In this document: in pieces, positions 17,453-25,206 of the stretch
Position numbering within the stretch: the first letter of the stretch is position 1
Layout: every line of letters begins with the position of its first letter
DNA from: Aneurinibacillus uraniidurans
Lineage (GTDB): Bacteria; Bacillota; Bacilli; Aneurinibacillales; Aneurinibacillaceae
Direction of reading: 5' to 3'
Assembly: GCF_028471905.1 (NCBI RefSeq)
Contig: NZ_CP116902.1
Location: 3,467,501-3,517,500, forward strand
Length of the DNA: 50,000 nucleotides
The notes under the pieces: model-generated
Told to the model about the DNA's origin: nothing
The model's database searches: none
The model's input: the letters and a program-made list of their open reading frames with translations, nothing else
Translations under genes and position numbers: made by a program

Positions 17453-17854
17453 TCAGTGTTCTCCTTTGCGTTTCTCCATCACAACGGACAAGCTGCTCTG
17501 CGTAAAGTTCAACCGCACTTCATCCATAATACTCAAAATTAACTGTATACCTCGTCCACGTGGCTGGTCGTTCGTTTCTTGGCGTAACGTAATGGAGAAA
17601 CAATCGCCCGGCTCTGTTACTTCCATCACCAGACGGTCAGGGAAAACCCGCCAATATATATGGAAGTTTCCCTGACCATTCTCGGTCATGTATTCATACG
17701 CATTCGTGCATGCCTCTTCTGCTGCAAGGCAAAGCAGAAGACTTTCTTTGTCGGTAAAACCAGTAGAACGCGCTACTTCGCCTGTAATATCAAGCACTTG
17801 GCAAATATCTAGCTTATCTCTAATTGTGTACTGCCTAACATCCATCTGGTTCAC
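17453..17854 (-). CDS. Anti-sigma regulatory factor-like serine kinase (RsbW/SpoIIAB type)
   Basis: This 133-residue HATPase_c_2 protein is probably the kinase/binding partner of the adjacent STAS protein. The N-box is present as AAEEACTNAYEY (Glu46/47, Asn51) and the ATP lid as GRGIQLILSIMDEV near residue 100. The G1 box, usually DxGxG, reads EPGDC, so it is degenerate. The start is GTG 17854 with AAGGGTG in front; ATG 17845 is an alternative. It begins 10 bases after the chemoreceptor stop. No sigma factor is encoded in the window, so the kinase's final target is unknown and need not be a sigma factor. Confidence 0.85.
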   Translation of the reverse strand: MNQMDVRQYTIRDKLDICQVLDITGEVARSTGFTDKESLLLCLAAEEACTNAYEYMTENGQGNFHIYWRVFPDRLVMEVTEPGDCFSITLRQETNDQPRGRGIQLILSIMDEVRLNFTQSSLSVVMEKRKGEH

Positions 17855-17864
17855 AAAAACACCC

Positions 17865-19451
17865 TTATACCTTAAACTTGGCCACTAACTGGCTCAATGT
17901 TTCCGACATACGCGCAAGCTCGTTAGCTGTAGCTGCCGTTTGCTGCGTACCAGCCGATGTCTCTTCTGTGACGGCCGCCATGTTTTCAACCGATTTGAGC
18001 ACCTCAGCTGCCTGAGCTGCCTGTTGTTCACTCGCTGCGGCAATTTCCGTTACACGATTCGCAGACTGACGAATGACGTTTACAATCTCTTCAAATGATT
18101 CACCTGCTTGCGCAGCTTTTTCATTCCCACTCTTTACAGAATCTACTGAATCAGCGGTGTTCTTTTGAATCGATTCAATCAGATCAGCAATCTCTTTCGT
18201 TGCCTTTCCACTGCGCTCGGCAAGCTTACGTACTTCATCCGCTACAACCGCAAATCCTTTGCCTGCTTCGCCAGCACGTGCCGCTTCAATCGCCGCATTA
18301 AGTGCTAATAAGTTTGTTTGTTCTGCAATCTCGTCAATGACTTCAATAATTTCACCAATCGCATCTGATTTACCAGATAAATCTTCAATTTTTTGCGCAA
18401 TGACACGCATCGCTTCAATTGTACCATGGATAATTTGTCCACCCGTATTTGCGACCGTAACAGCTGACTCCGAATTAAGCGCAGCTTGTTCAGCGTTTTG
18501 CGCAACCTGTTGGACAGCCTCTGTAAATTGATTCATCATCTCATGCATCGTTTCCGTCGACTGTACTTGTTGCTGGGTACCACTCGCAATCTCCTGAGTG
18601 CTAGCTGAGATTTGTTCCGAACTTGCTGCCAAATTCATCGCGCTCGTATTAATTTCTTTAACGACCTGATTCACACCTTCTACCATTTTGTTGAACGAAT
18701 CCGATAAAAGTCCCGTTTCATCTTTCGCTTGATTCGTGCTCCGTACGGTCAAATCACCTTGTTCAGCTCGGGACATCAAGCCAAGCATTTCTCTGATCGG
18801 TGCCACTACCATGCGAGAAATGAGTAAACCAAACGCAATCGCAGCAATGACTGCAAAAATCGTTATGCCAATAATCATAGCGTTGGCCGCACTTTTATCA
18901 CTTTTCATTTGTTGAATTGAATCATTTGCCAATTTGTCATTATAGGCAGCTAAGTCCGTAAGTAATGCATTCACTTTATCCAGAGGCGGCAGCGCATACG
19001 TTTTAAATGCGTTGTATGCCCCGGCTTTGTCTCCTTTACTCAACGCCGCAAATGTTTTCTCACGTTCCGAACGATACGCAGCAAGTGAATCTTTAAATTC
19101 TGCCAAGCGTTCTTTTTCATATGGTGTTAAAACTAATGCTTCATAGTTCTTAACATCATCATTCAGTTTTTGAACCCGGTCCGTAAATTCAGTCTCTAGT
19201 TTTTGAGACTGAACTGGATCATTCGTCAGAATACGAGCATACACAATCGCTTCGTTTGCACGAGAATGTGCTCGTATATCATTTACTAAACGAACTGGAA
19301 TGAGTCGTTCATAATAAAGAGCTTCTCCGCTTTTCTCCAATTGGTTCGTATAGTAGTATCCAACACAGCCCACGCCAGACAAAAAGATTGCTGCTAGCAT
19401 AACAAGCATCAATACTTTGTTTGCTACTTTCATATTTTGCAACCAAGCCAT
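17865..19451 (-). CDS. Methyl-accepting chemotaxis protein with four-helix-bundle sensor
   Basis: This transmembrane chemoreceptor has 528 residues. A first membrane helix (about 12-32) is followed by a 4HB_MCP-type extracellular domain (about 35-190), a second helix (about 192-213), a HAMP domain ([25 protein letters not shown]) and a cytoplasmic signalling coil. The hairpin tip is intact ([22 protein letters not shown], then [16 protein letters not shown]). AAGGAG precedes ATG 19451. It starts 12 bases after the cheA stop. There is no C-terminal CheR-docking pentapeptide and no cheR, cheB or cheD nearby. Being in one operon with cheA and cheW suggests a dedicated array rather than one of many general receptors. 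Confidence 0.94.
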   Translation of the reverse strand: MAWLQNMKVANKVLMLVMLAAIFLSGVGCVGYYYTNQLEKSGEALYYERLIPVRLVNDIRAHSRANEAIVYARILTNDPVQSQKLETEFTDRVQKLNDDVKNYEALVLTPYEKERLAEFKDSLAAYRSEREKTFAALSKGDKAGAYNAFKTYALPPLDKVNALLTDLAAYNDKLANDSIQQMKSDKSAANAMIIGITIFAVIAAIAFGLLISRMVVAPIREMLGLMSRAEQGDLTVRSTNQAKDETGLLSDSFNKMVEGVNQVVKEINTSAMNLAASSEQISASTQEIASGTQQQVQSTETMHEMMNQFTEAVQQVAQNAEQAALNSESAVTVANTGGQIIHGTIEAMRVIAQKIEDLSGKSDAIGEIIEVIDEIAEQTNLLALNAAIEAARAGEAGKGFAVVADEVRKLAERSGKATKEIADLIESIQKNTADSVDSVKSGNEKAAQAGESFEEIVNVIRQSANRVTEIAAASEQQAAQAAEVLKSVENMAAVTEETSAGTQQTAATANELARMSETLSQLVAKFKV

Positions 19452-19463
19452 TATATTCGCTCC

Positions 19464-22025
19464 TTATGATGTGTAATGTAGTACATCGATGTCATTTAAT
19501 TCCTCAATATTTAGTACCAGATCAAGATGTAATAAAATCACCAGCCGCTCATCAAAGCGGGAAATTCCCTCAATAAATTTACTTTGGATGTTTCCAGACT
19601 CAGGCGCTGGCTCAATACTATCTTCTTCTATTTTCAACACTTCCGTTACCCGATCGACTAGCATCCCAACTAAGCGTTCCTGTAATTCCACTACCACAAT
19701 ACGCGACTTCTTTGTGACCTCACCCTGCGACATACCAAAGCGCTCGCGCATATCAATAACCGGAATCAACTGTCCGCGCAAGTTGATAATACCGAGTACG
19801 GAAAACGGCGGCGACATAACTGCTGTAATTTCCGGTACTGTGATAATATCTTTGACACACTGTACATCAAGCCCATATTCTTCACCGGCTAACTCGAATG
19901 TAACCAGCTGTCGCTCACAAGATTTTACCTGCTGTTCAGCATCCTCTTGTACCGCAACTCCCTTACTTCCTTCCTCGCGGACAATCGATCCAACATCAAG
20001 AATAAGGGCGACGTTTCCATCTCCCATAATCGTTGCACCTGCGATGTAAGATGGGACGTGTATATATTTACCGAGCGACTTGATGACCACTTCCTGATCT
20101 CCTAATGTCTGATCGACAATTAAACCTACACGTTTATCCGCAATCCCCACAACAACAACGATTAAACGTTTTTTATTCTCTTCTACAGAGGAATGAATTT
20201 GGAGACGATCACGCAAGCGTACAAGCGGTAAAATCCGGCCACGAATCACACCAACTTCCCGATTTTTAATCGTTTTGACTTCATTCAGCGGCAGGCGCAC
20301 GATTTCCAATACATTGACTAGCGGTAGCGCGAATGTCTGATCAGCCAGCTTTACCAGCAGTGAGCGAATAATGGCCAGCGTCAGTGGCAACTTAATGCTA
20401 AAAACAGTCCCGGAACCAACCGTTGTATCAATGTCGATAATGCCGTTTAACTTCTCAATATTAGAGCGTACGATGTCCATTCCCACACCACGCCCGGAAA
20501 TATCCGACACTTTTTGGGCGGTTGATACCCCTGACCCAAAAATCAGGAATGTTTTTTCTTTATCGGTCATCTTAGCAGCCGCTTCTTCTGTCAGTAGTCC
20601 TTTTCGAATCGCCGATGCTGTAACTTTCTCAACATCAATCCCTCGTCCATCATCCTCAATCGTAATCACAATGTGGTTTTCCTCATGAGCGGCTTTTAAC
20701 ACAACCCGGCCTTTTCTAGGCTTGCCCACTTGCTCCCGCTCTTCCGGTGTTTCCACCCCGTGATCGATTGCGTTACGCAGTAAATGAATAATCGGATCTC
20801 CGATTTCTTCAATCAATGTACGATCCAGTTCTGTCTCTTTTCCTTCCATGATGAAGTCAAGATCTTTCCCCGCTTTTTGTCCTAGGTCACGCACCATACG
20901 CGGAAACCGATTAAACAATTGCTCAATCGGCAGCATCCGTGTCTTCATAATCCCTTCCTGAAGCTCACCGATCACGCGCCCGAGATGATTGCTAACTTCA
21001 CCAAGCACTACCATATCGTCAATGCCATCAAATCGGTTATTGAGTCGTTGCTGAACATCGACCAGTCTCGTCTGGTCAATGACAAGTTCACCGACTAGGT
21101 TCATCAAATATTCCAGACGTTCAACATCGACGCGCACCGTCGGGTTAACCTTGACCTTTTGCTCTGCTTTTGGCTGAGCGGCGGCTTCTTGCTTTAAGGG
21201 AACCTGAACAACTTGTATTTTTTTCCCTTCACAAAAATGCTCGAGATTCTCTGAGGTAATCACCGTTAAATCTACTGTTTTAATTTCAGAAATATGATTA
21301 ATGATCTGGATGATTTCCTGCTTCGTCTGTTTCGTTGCGAGTACATAAATAAACTCTCCGGAAAACGTATCCTCATTTTCCATCTCTTCAGCAGAAGGAA
21401 AGGAGGCAATGACTTCTCCTGTCTCTTTTAAGTTATTGAAAATCAGCACGGCACGTACATATTTCATAATGCAGGTGTCAACCAGACGAATATAAATCGC
21501 CATTACCTGGTATCCATCCTGAAGCACCTTTGTAATAACCTCTCGCTGATATACATCAAACTGAATGACAGGGGCTTCCGGCTGATCCGACTGCTTTTGG
21601 GAACTAGAAGGTGCATTGACTGGTTCACTTGCATCTGCACCGCTGCGGATTTTTTCGAGGCGATCAATCAGTGGCTGTGGGTTTGTTTCTGCTAGTGTTC
21701 CATTAATAATGGCTTCTTTCATTACTTTTAAGTAATCAATTGCTTCAAAAATGACGTTAATGATTTCCGTATTAACGGCAAGCTGACGATTGCGGATAAG
21801 ATCAAACACATTTTCCACTTTATGTGTCAGCTCTTTCATATTGTCGAATCCCATTGCGGCAGAGGAGCCTTTTAACGTATGAGCCGCACGGAAAATTCGC
21901 TGAATGGTTTCTACGTTTTCGCCATCTTGTTCCAGATTCAAAATTTCTTCATCCAGAATCTGCAACTGTTCATCCACTTCATCAAGAAACACACCCATAT
22001 ACGCTGCCATATCCATGTCGCTCAT
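19464..22025 (-). CDS. cheA: Chemotaxis histidine kinase CheA with an extra C-terminal CheW domain
   Basis: The 853-residue kinase has, in order: an HPt domain with phospho-accepting His49 in RAAHTLKGSSAAMGF; a P2-like response-regulator docking domain (about 150-265); a dimerisation region (about 290-350); an HATPase with LIHLLRNAIDHGVE and IEDDGRGID; a CheW-like P5 domain (about 555-690); and a second CheW-like domain (about 705-845) with INLRGQLIPVIDMRERFG. Typical CheA proteins are about 650-700 residues, so the tail is an added adaptor module. ATG 22025 overlaps the cheW stop by 4 bases behind GGAGGG. No CheY, CheB or CheR gene is in the window. Confidence 0.94.
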   Translation of the reverse strand: MSDMDMAAYMGVFLDEVDEQLQILDEEILNLEQDGENVETIQRIFRAAHTLKGSSAAMGFDNMKELTHKVENVFDLIRNRQLAVNTEIINVIFEAIDYLKVMKEAIINGTLAETNPQPLIDRLEKIRSGADASEPVNAPSSSQKQSDQPEAPVIQFDVYQREVITKVLQDGYQVMAIYIRLVDTCIMKYVRAVLIFNNLKETGEVIASFPSAEEMENEDTFSGEFIYVLATKQTKQEIIQIINHISEIKTVDLTVITSENLEHFCEGKKIQVVQVPLKQEAAAQPKAEQKVKVNPTVRVDVERLEYLMNLVGELVIDQTRLVDVQQRLNNRFDGIDDMVVLGEVSNHLGRVIGELQEGIMKTRMLPIEQLFNRFPRMVRDLGQKAGKDLDFIMEGKETELDRTLIEEIGDPIIHLLRNAIDHGVETPEEREQVGKPRKGRVVLKAAHEENHIVITIEDDGRGIDVEKVTASAIRKGLLTEEAAAKMTDKEKTFLIFGSGVSTAQKVSDISGRGVGMDIVRSNIEKLNGIIDIDTTVGSGTVFSIKLPLTLAIIRSLLVKLADQTFALPLVNVLEIVRLPLNEVKTIKNREVGVIRGRILPLVRLRDRLQIHSSVEENKKRLIVVVVGIADKRVGLIVDQTLGDQEVVIKSLGKYIHVPSYIAGATIMGDGNVALILDVGSIVREEGSKGVAVQEDAEQQVKSCERQLVTFELAGEEYGLDVQCVKDIITVPEITAVMSPPFSVLGIINLRGQLIPVIDMRERFGMSQGEVTKKSRIVVVELQERLVGMLVDRVTEVLKIEEDSIEPAPESGNIQSKFIEGISRFDERLVILLHLDLVLNIEELNDIDVLHYTS

Positions 22026-22486
22026 TCTTTTCCCTCCTCACCTTCTGAAATGTGTTCAAGTAAGATTCGTTTTAAATTCAAAATCCCAACAAGTCCATTT
22101 TCTGTACTGGCAAATCCCTCAAAACACTCTTGTTCTACATAATTAAACATATCTGGTGCTGGATCGATATTTTCATCACGTACAAGTGTTACCATTCGGA
22201 CCTCGTCTACAATAAGACCAACTTGCTCTCCTTCGAAATGAACAATAACGATACGTGTTTTTTTAGTAAATGGAGCGATCGGCATGGCAAAACGCTTTCG
22301 CAAATGAACGACCGGAAGAATTTTGCCACGTAGATTGATGACACCTGCAATATGAAAATTTATTTCTGGAATTTCTGTAATGGTTTGCATCCTGATGATT
22401 TCAATAACTTGATCAATATGTAAGGCATACACTTGTTCTGCTATCGAAAACACAACATACTGTCCACTTTCATTCGTTTCCTCCAT
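22022..22486 (-). CDS. cheW: Chemotaxis adaptor CheW
   Basis: CheW links chemoreceptors to CheA. The 154-residue single-domain protein shows VVFSIAEQVYALHIDQVIEII, INLRGKILPVVHLRKRF and VGLIVDEVRMV, all family hallmarks. GGAGGG lies 6 bases before ATG 22486. It is the first gene of a seven-gene minus-strand operon and overlaps cheA by 4 bases. Its sequence resembles the extra CheW module at the end of the adjacent CheA, so the array may contain two linked or competing adaptor surfaces. Confidence 0.94.
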   Translation of the reverse strand: MEETNESGQYVVFSIAEQVYALHIDQVIEIIRMQTITEIPEINFHIAGVINLRGKILPVVHLRKRFAMPIAPFTKKTRIVIVHFEGEQVGLIVDEVRMVTLVRDENIDPAPDMFNYVEQECFEGFASTENGLVGILNLKRILLEHISEGEEGKE

Positions 22487-22547
22487 CCTACTTCCCTCCT
22501 CTCTTCCCCCCTATTACTAACCATAAAATATATATATGGAAAATACT

Positions 22548-22590
22548 ATATTTAAGTAGGATAATTCTTCTACAAGTACTAAATTTGTAG
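22548..22590 (-). promoter_or_regulatory. Weak SigA-type promoter candidate for the cheW operon
   Basis: On the minus strand TTGTAG is followed after 17 bases by AATATA. The -35 lies in an imperfect inverted repeat CTACAA...TTGTAG (22570-22590). No SigD -10 element (GCCGATAT) is present in this gap, unlike upstream of motA. Neither hexamer is strong. Confidence 0.3.
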
Positions 22591-22658
22591 GAATTTATTC
22601 GTATTCCGTCCATACTTTTTTCCTGAAATCCAAATTCTTTGATGAAAGTCTGCCATTG

Positions 22659-22687
22659 TTGACAAAAACAAAAAGTGTAACTATTAT
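22659..22687 (+). promoter_or_regulatory. SigA promoter of the Rrf2-type regulator
   Basis: A perfect TTGACA (22659-22664) is separated by 17 bases from TATTAT (22682-22687). The -10 is covered by the operator-like palindrome at 22676-22694, which suggests autorepression. Confidence 0.75.
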
Positions 22688-22694
22688 AGTTACA
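22676..22694. promoter_or_regulatory. Operator-like palindrome TGTAA-N9-TTACA over the -10
   Basis: TGTAACTATTATAGTTACA is a perfect 19-base palindrome overlapping the promoter of the Rrf2 gene. The same TGTAA-N9-TTACA pattern recurs before the next gene at 23167-23185. Confidence 0.6.
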
Positions 22695-22710
22695 ACAAGA
22701 GGTGAAAAAC

Positions 22711-23121
22711 TTGATAAACAGTCGATTCGCTGTTGCCATTCATATTCTTTCTTTGATTGCTGCTAGTCCAGGGAAGCCCGTTACTTCTGATTACATTGCA
22801 GGTAGCGTAAACACAAACCCGGTGGTTATTCGACGCATTAGCGGTATGCTTAAAAAAGCCGGCTTATTACAAACACATGCCGGGGTGGCCGGTGCGATTT
22901 TAACCAAAGAAATCACAGATATTTCTTTACTTGATGTGTATCGAGCTGTTCAGGTTCAGGATGACTTATTTGCTATTCATGAGAACCCGAATCCGAATTG
23001 TCCAGTGGGAAGAAACATTCAAGCCGCCTTGGAGGATGCCTTCGGTAATGCTCAAAAAGCGATGGAAAATGAATTGGCAAGTAAATCAGTGGCAGATATC
23101 GTGCATCATCTCTCTCCCTAA
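22711..23121 (+). CDS. Rrf2-family transcriptional regulator (YwnA-like)
   Basis: The 136-residue protein has an N-terminal winged helix (SRFAVAIHILSLIAAS, then SVNTNPVVIRRISGMLKKAGLLQTH) and a C-terminal dimer helix with MENELASKSVADIVHHL. It keeps only one cysteine, in NPNCPVGR, so it does not have the three-cysteine Fe-S site of IscR/NsrR; it resembles the YwnA subgroup. The start is TTG 22711, since AGAGGTG lies 6 bases before it; an in-frame GTG at 22702 overlaps that site. Matching palindromes over its own promoter and before the next gene suggest that it represses both. The inducing signal is unknown. Confidence 0.88.
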   Translation: MINSRFAVAIHILSLIAASPGKPVTSDYIAGSVNTNPVVIRRISGMLKKAGLLQTHAGVAGAILTKEITDISLLDVYRAVQVQDDLFAIHENPNPNCPVGRNIQAALEDAFGNAQKAMENELASKSVADIVHHLSP

Positions 23122-23130
23122 AGGAGAGAC

Positions 23131-23156
23131 TCTCTCTAATAAAGAGAGATTTTTTT
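23131..23156 (+). terminator. Terminator after the Rrf2 gene
   Basis: Arms TCTCTCT (23131-23137) and AGAGAGA (23143-23149) with a 5-base loop run directly into seven T. It separates the regulator from the following gene, so the latter needs its own promoter. Confidence 0.75.
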
Positions 23157-23166
23157 CACTCTCAAT

Positions 23167-23185
23167 TGTAACAAAGTCGATTACA
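23167..23185. promoter_or_regulatory. Second TGTAA-N9-TTACA palindrome, upstream of the NAD(P)-binding gene
   Basis: TGTAA (23167-23171) and TTACA (23181-23185) are 9 bases apart, and the arms extend to AATTGTAA/TTACAATT at 23164-23188. The core and spacing equal those over the Rrf2 promoter, so it is a likely second binding site of the same regulator. No clear -35/-10 pair was resolved here. Confidence 0.55.
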
Positions 23186-23210
23186 ATTAAATTCTAGGAG
23201 GTTTTTATTT

Positions 23211-23843
23211 ATGAAGATTGGTATTGTCGGAGCAACTGGAAAAGCAGGAAGTTTGATTATGAAAGAAGCAATCGACCGCAATCATGACGTCACAGCTATT
23301 GTACGTAATGCCGCCAAGCTTACTGAAAAGAACATATCCGTATTAGAGAAGGACGTTTTCGATCTTACTGCGGAAGATCTGCAAAAATTCGATGTGGTTG
23401 TAAATGCATTCGGTGCTCCTGCCGGACAGGAACATCTTCATGTAGAAGCAGGCAACGCCTTGATTGCAGCTCTTAAAGGAAATCTTCATACACGATTGCT
23501 TGTAGTAGGTGGAGCTGGAAGCCTGTTTGTTGACGCTGAAAAAACGGTACGAGTATTCGATACACCTGAGTTCCCGACTGAATATCTTGCCACTGCGAAA
23601 AGCCAGGGCGAAAATCTGGCCATCTTACAACAAACCCCTTCTATTACCTGGACATTTGTTAGCCCATCAGCATTTTTTGATCCACAGGGAAAACGGACTG
23701 GATCATATCAAACAGGCAAAGATAATTTGCTGGTGAACGCAGAAGGAAAAAGCTATATTAGCTATGCGGATTTTGCGATTGCGATTGTAGATGAGATCGA
23801 AAAACCGCAACACGTAAATGAACGCTTCACTGTAGTTGGCTAA
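23211..23843 (+). CDS. NAD(P)-binding Rossmann-fold protein (YwnB-like atypical SDR)
   Basis: The 210-residue protein starts with a dinucleotide-binding loop GIVGATGKAGS and has NAFGAP near residue 67 and LLVVGGAGSLFVD near 98. These place it in the NAD(P)H-binding atypical short-chain dehydrogenase family that includes YwnB. TAGGAGG precedes ATG 23211. In Bacillus subtilis ywnA and ywnB are neighbours, as the homologues are here. The reaction is not known; quinone or aldehyde stress roles are only suggested by relatives. A terminator follows. Confidence 0.85.
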   Translation: MKIGIVGATGKAGSLIMKEAIDRNHDVTAIVRNAAKLTEKNISVLEKDVFDLTAEDLQKFDVVVNAFGAPAGQEHLHVEAGNALIAALKGNLHTRLLVVGGAGSLFVDAEKTVRVFDTPEFPTEYLATAKSQGENLAILQQTPSITWTFVSPSAFFDPQGKRTGSYQTGKDNLLVNAEGKSYISYADFAIAIVDEIEKPQHVNERFTVVG

Positions 23844-23864
23844 CTCAAAGTAAACTGTTCAATC

Positions 23865-23915
23865 AAAGGCTCTCTCGTTCGAGGTACATCTCCATCGAAC
23901 GAAAGAGCCTTTTTA
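23865..23915. terminator. Bidirectional terminator between the ywnB-like and M20 peptidase genes
   Basis: Long arms at 23865-23882 and 23895-23912 (AAAGGCTCT plus TCGTTCGA, one mismatch) end in T-runs on the plus strand. The stem also suits the minus-strand operon that ends at 23936. Confidence 0.85.
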
Positions 23916-23935
23916 CATAAATAGACGAAAATTGG

Positions 23936-25189
23936 TTACTTTTCCTCCCTGCACCATTGTAATACCGCTAAGGCAATTACTTCTGCACATGTCATCATGC
24001 GGGCAATCTCAATATGTTCATCTGGATAATGGGCAAGTGCAGTCGTGCCAGGACCGAATACGACCGCAGGAGTCCCCCCGACTTTTGCCAGTAGTCCCCC
24101 ATCCGTTCCCCATGGTGCAGCTTCCACAACCGGCTCTTCCTTCGTAACATTGCGGTACGCATCAACCAGACAGTTCATCAGCTCATGCTCGGTTTCCAGA
24201 CTACTTGGCACCCACTGTGCACCGAACCATTCAAGTTCCGGGGGGCTGTCGCGTAGCCAATCATCCTCTATCCGCATCAACGCGTCAGCCAAACATCTCC
24301 GAGCCGCATCCAATTCTTCTTCCGGTGCTACCCCCATTCGTCCTTCCAGTACAACGAGATCAGGCACAGAGGACGGCCAATCCCCGCCGCTAATTTTCCC
24401 GATGTTAATCGGAATGGGAATCGGAGTCGCCGCGTATAGTGGGTCGTTAATGGTTTCGTTGCGCTTTTGTTCCAGAGAACGCACCGCCTCTATTACAAGT
24501 AGGCTTTTCTCAATGGCGCTTACTCCTTCATACCGGGTTCCACCATGTGCTGCCCAGCCACGAACACGGATGCGAAACCACATCGAGCCTTGTTGTTTCG
24601 GAAAAATCTTCATGCCCGTTGGCTCCGGAATGATTGCCGCATCTGCCGTGTAACCACGCAACACCGTCGCCAACGTACCAGCCCCACCGCTCTCTTCCTC
24701 AATAACACTTTGAAAAATCACATCGCCTTTCAGCTGCACACCAAGCTCTTTCAAGCATTGAATCGCTAGCAGAAGCGATACATTCCCTCCCTTCATATCC
24801 GTTGTCCCACGCCCGTACACCCGTCCATCTGCCACCTTGCCGCTATATGGATCATCCGTCCAGCGTGACGTATCCCCTGGCGGAACCACATCGACATGAC
24901 CATTCAAAATTAATGAACGCCCTCCACCCGTTCCCTTCCATACCCCGACTACATTTGGGCTGCCGCTAAATAACTGACGCGGCGAGCAAAAGTACGGATG
25001 CCTGATCAACTCTTCCCCACCCGGCTCCCACGTATCTACGGTAAGCCCAAGTGTAGCTAGCTTATCGGCTACCTGCCGTTGTGCCTCGGCTTCCTGACCC
25101 GATAGACTCGCTTCTTGTACCAATGCCGATAAGAACTGCACGGCTTCCTCTGTATGCTCGTGCATCCATGCCCGAATTCGTTCCTGCAC
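23936..25189 (-). CDS. yodQ: M20-family deacylase/deacetylase, YodQ-like
   Basis: This two-zinc amidohydrolase of the ArgE/DapE family has 417 residues. Zinc ligands are visible in LNGHVDVVPPGD, GRGTTDMKGG, IEEESGGAG, IPEPTG and the late ALAHYPDEHIE. The dimerisation/lid domain spans about 185-305. Its gene follows a YodT-like aminotransferase and a beta-lysine acetyltransferase, the same neighbours as yodQ in Bacillus subtilis, so the probable substrate is an N-acetylated beta-lysine derivative; that is inference. ATG 25189 follows a modest GAGGTG site and lies 17 bases after the yodT stop. Confidence 0.85.
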   Translation of the reverse strand: MQERIRAWMHEHTEEAVQFLSALVQEASLSGQEAEAQRQVADKLATLGLTVDTWEPGGEELIRHPYFCSPRQLFSGSPNVVGVWKGTGGGRSLILNGHVDVVPPGDTSRWTDDPYSGKVADGRVYGRGTTDMKGGNVSLLLAIQCLKELGVQLKGDVIFQSVIEEESGGAGTLATVLRGYTADAAIIPEPTGMKIFPKQQGSMWFRIRVRGWAAHGGTRYEGVSAIEKSLLVIEAVRSLEQKRNETINDPLYAATPIPIPINIGKISGGDWPSSVPDLVVLEGRMGVAPEEELDAARRCLADALMRIEDDWLRDSPPELEWFGAQWVPSSLETEHELMNCLVDAYRNVTKEEPVVEAAPWGTDGGLLAKVGGTPAVVFGPGTTALAHYPDEHIEIARMMTCAEVIALAVLQWCREEK

Positions 25190-25206
25190 CGCACTTCACC
25201 TCTTCT

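Noticed and set aside
24045-24653. 202-codon plus-strand open frame
   Set aside because: It is opposite the yodQ coding region, Ser/Arg-rich, and lacks start signals.
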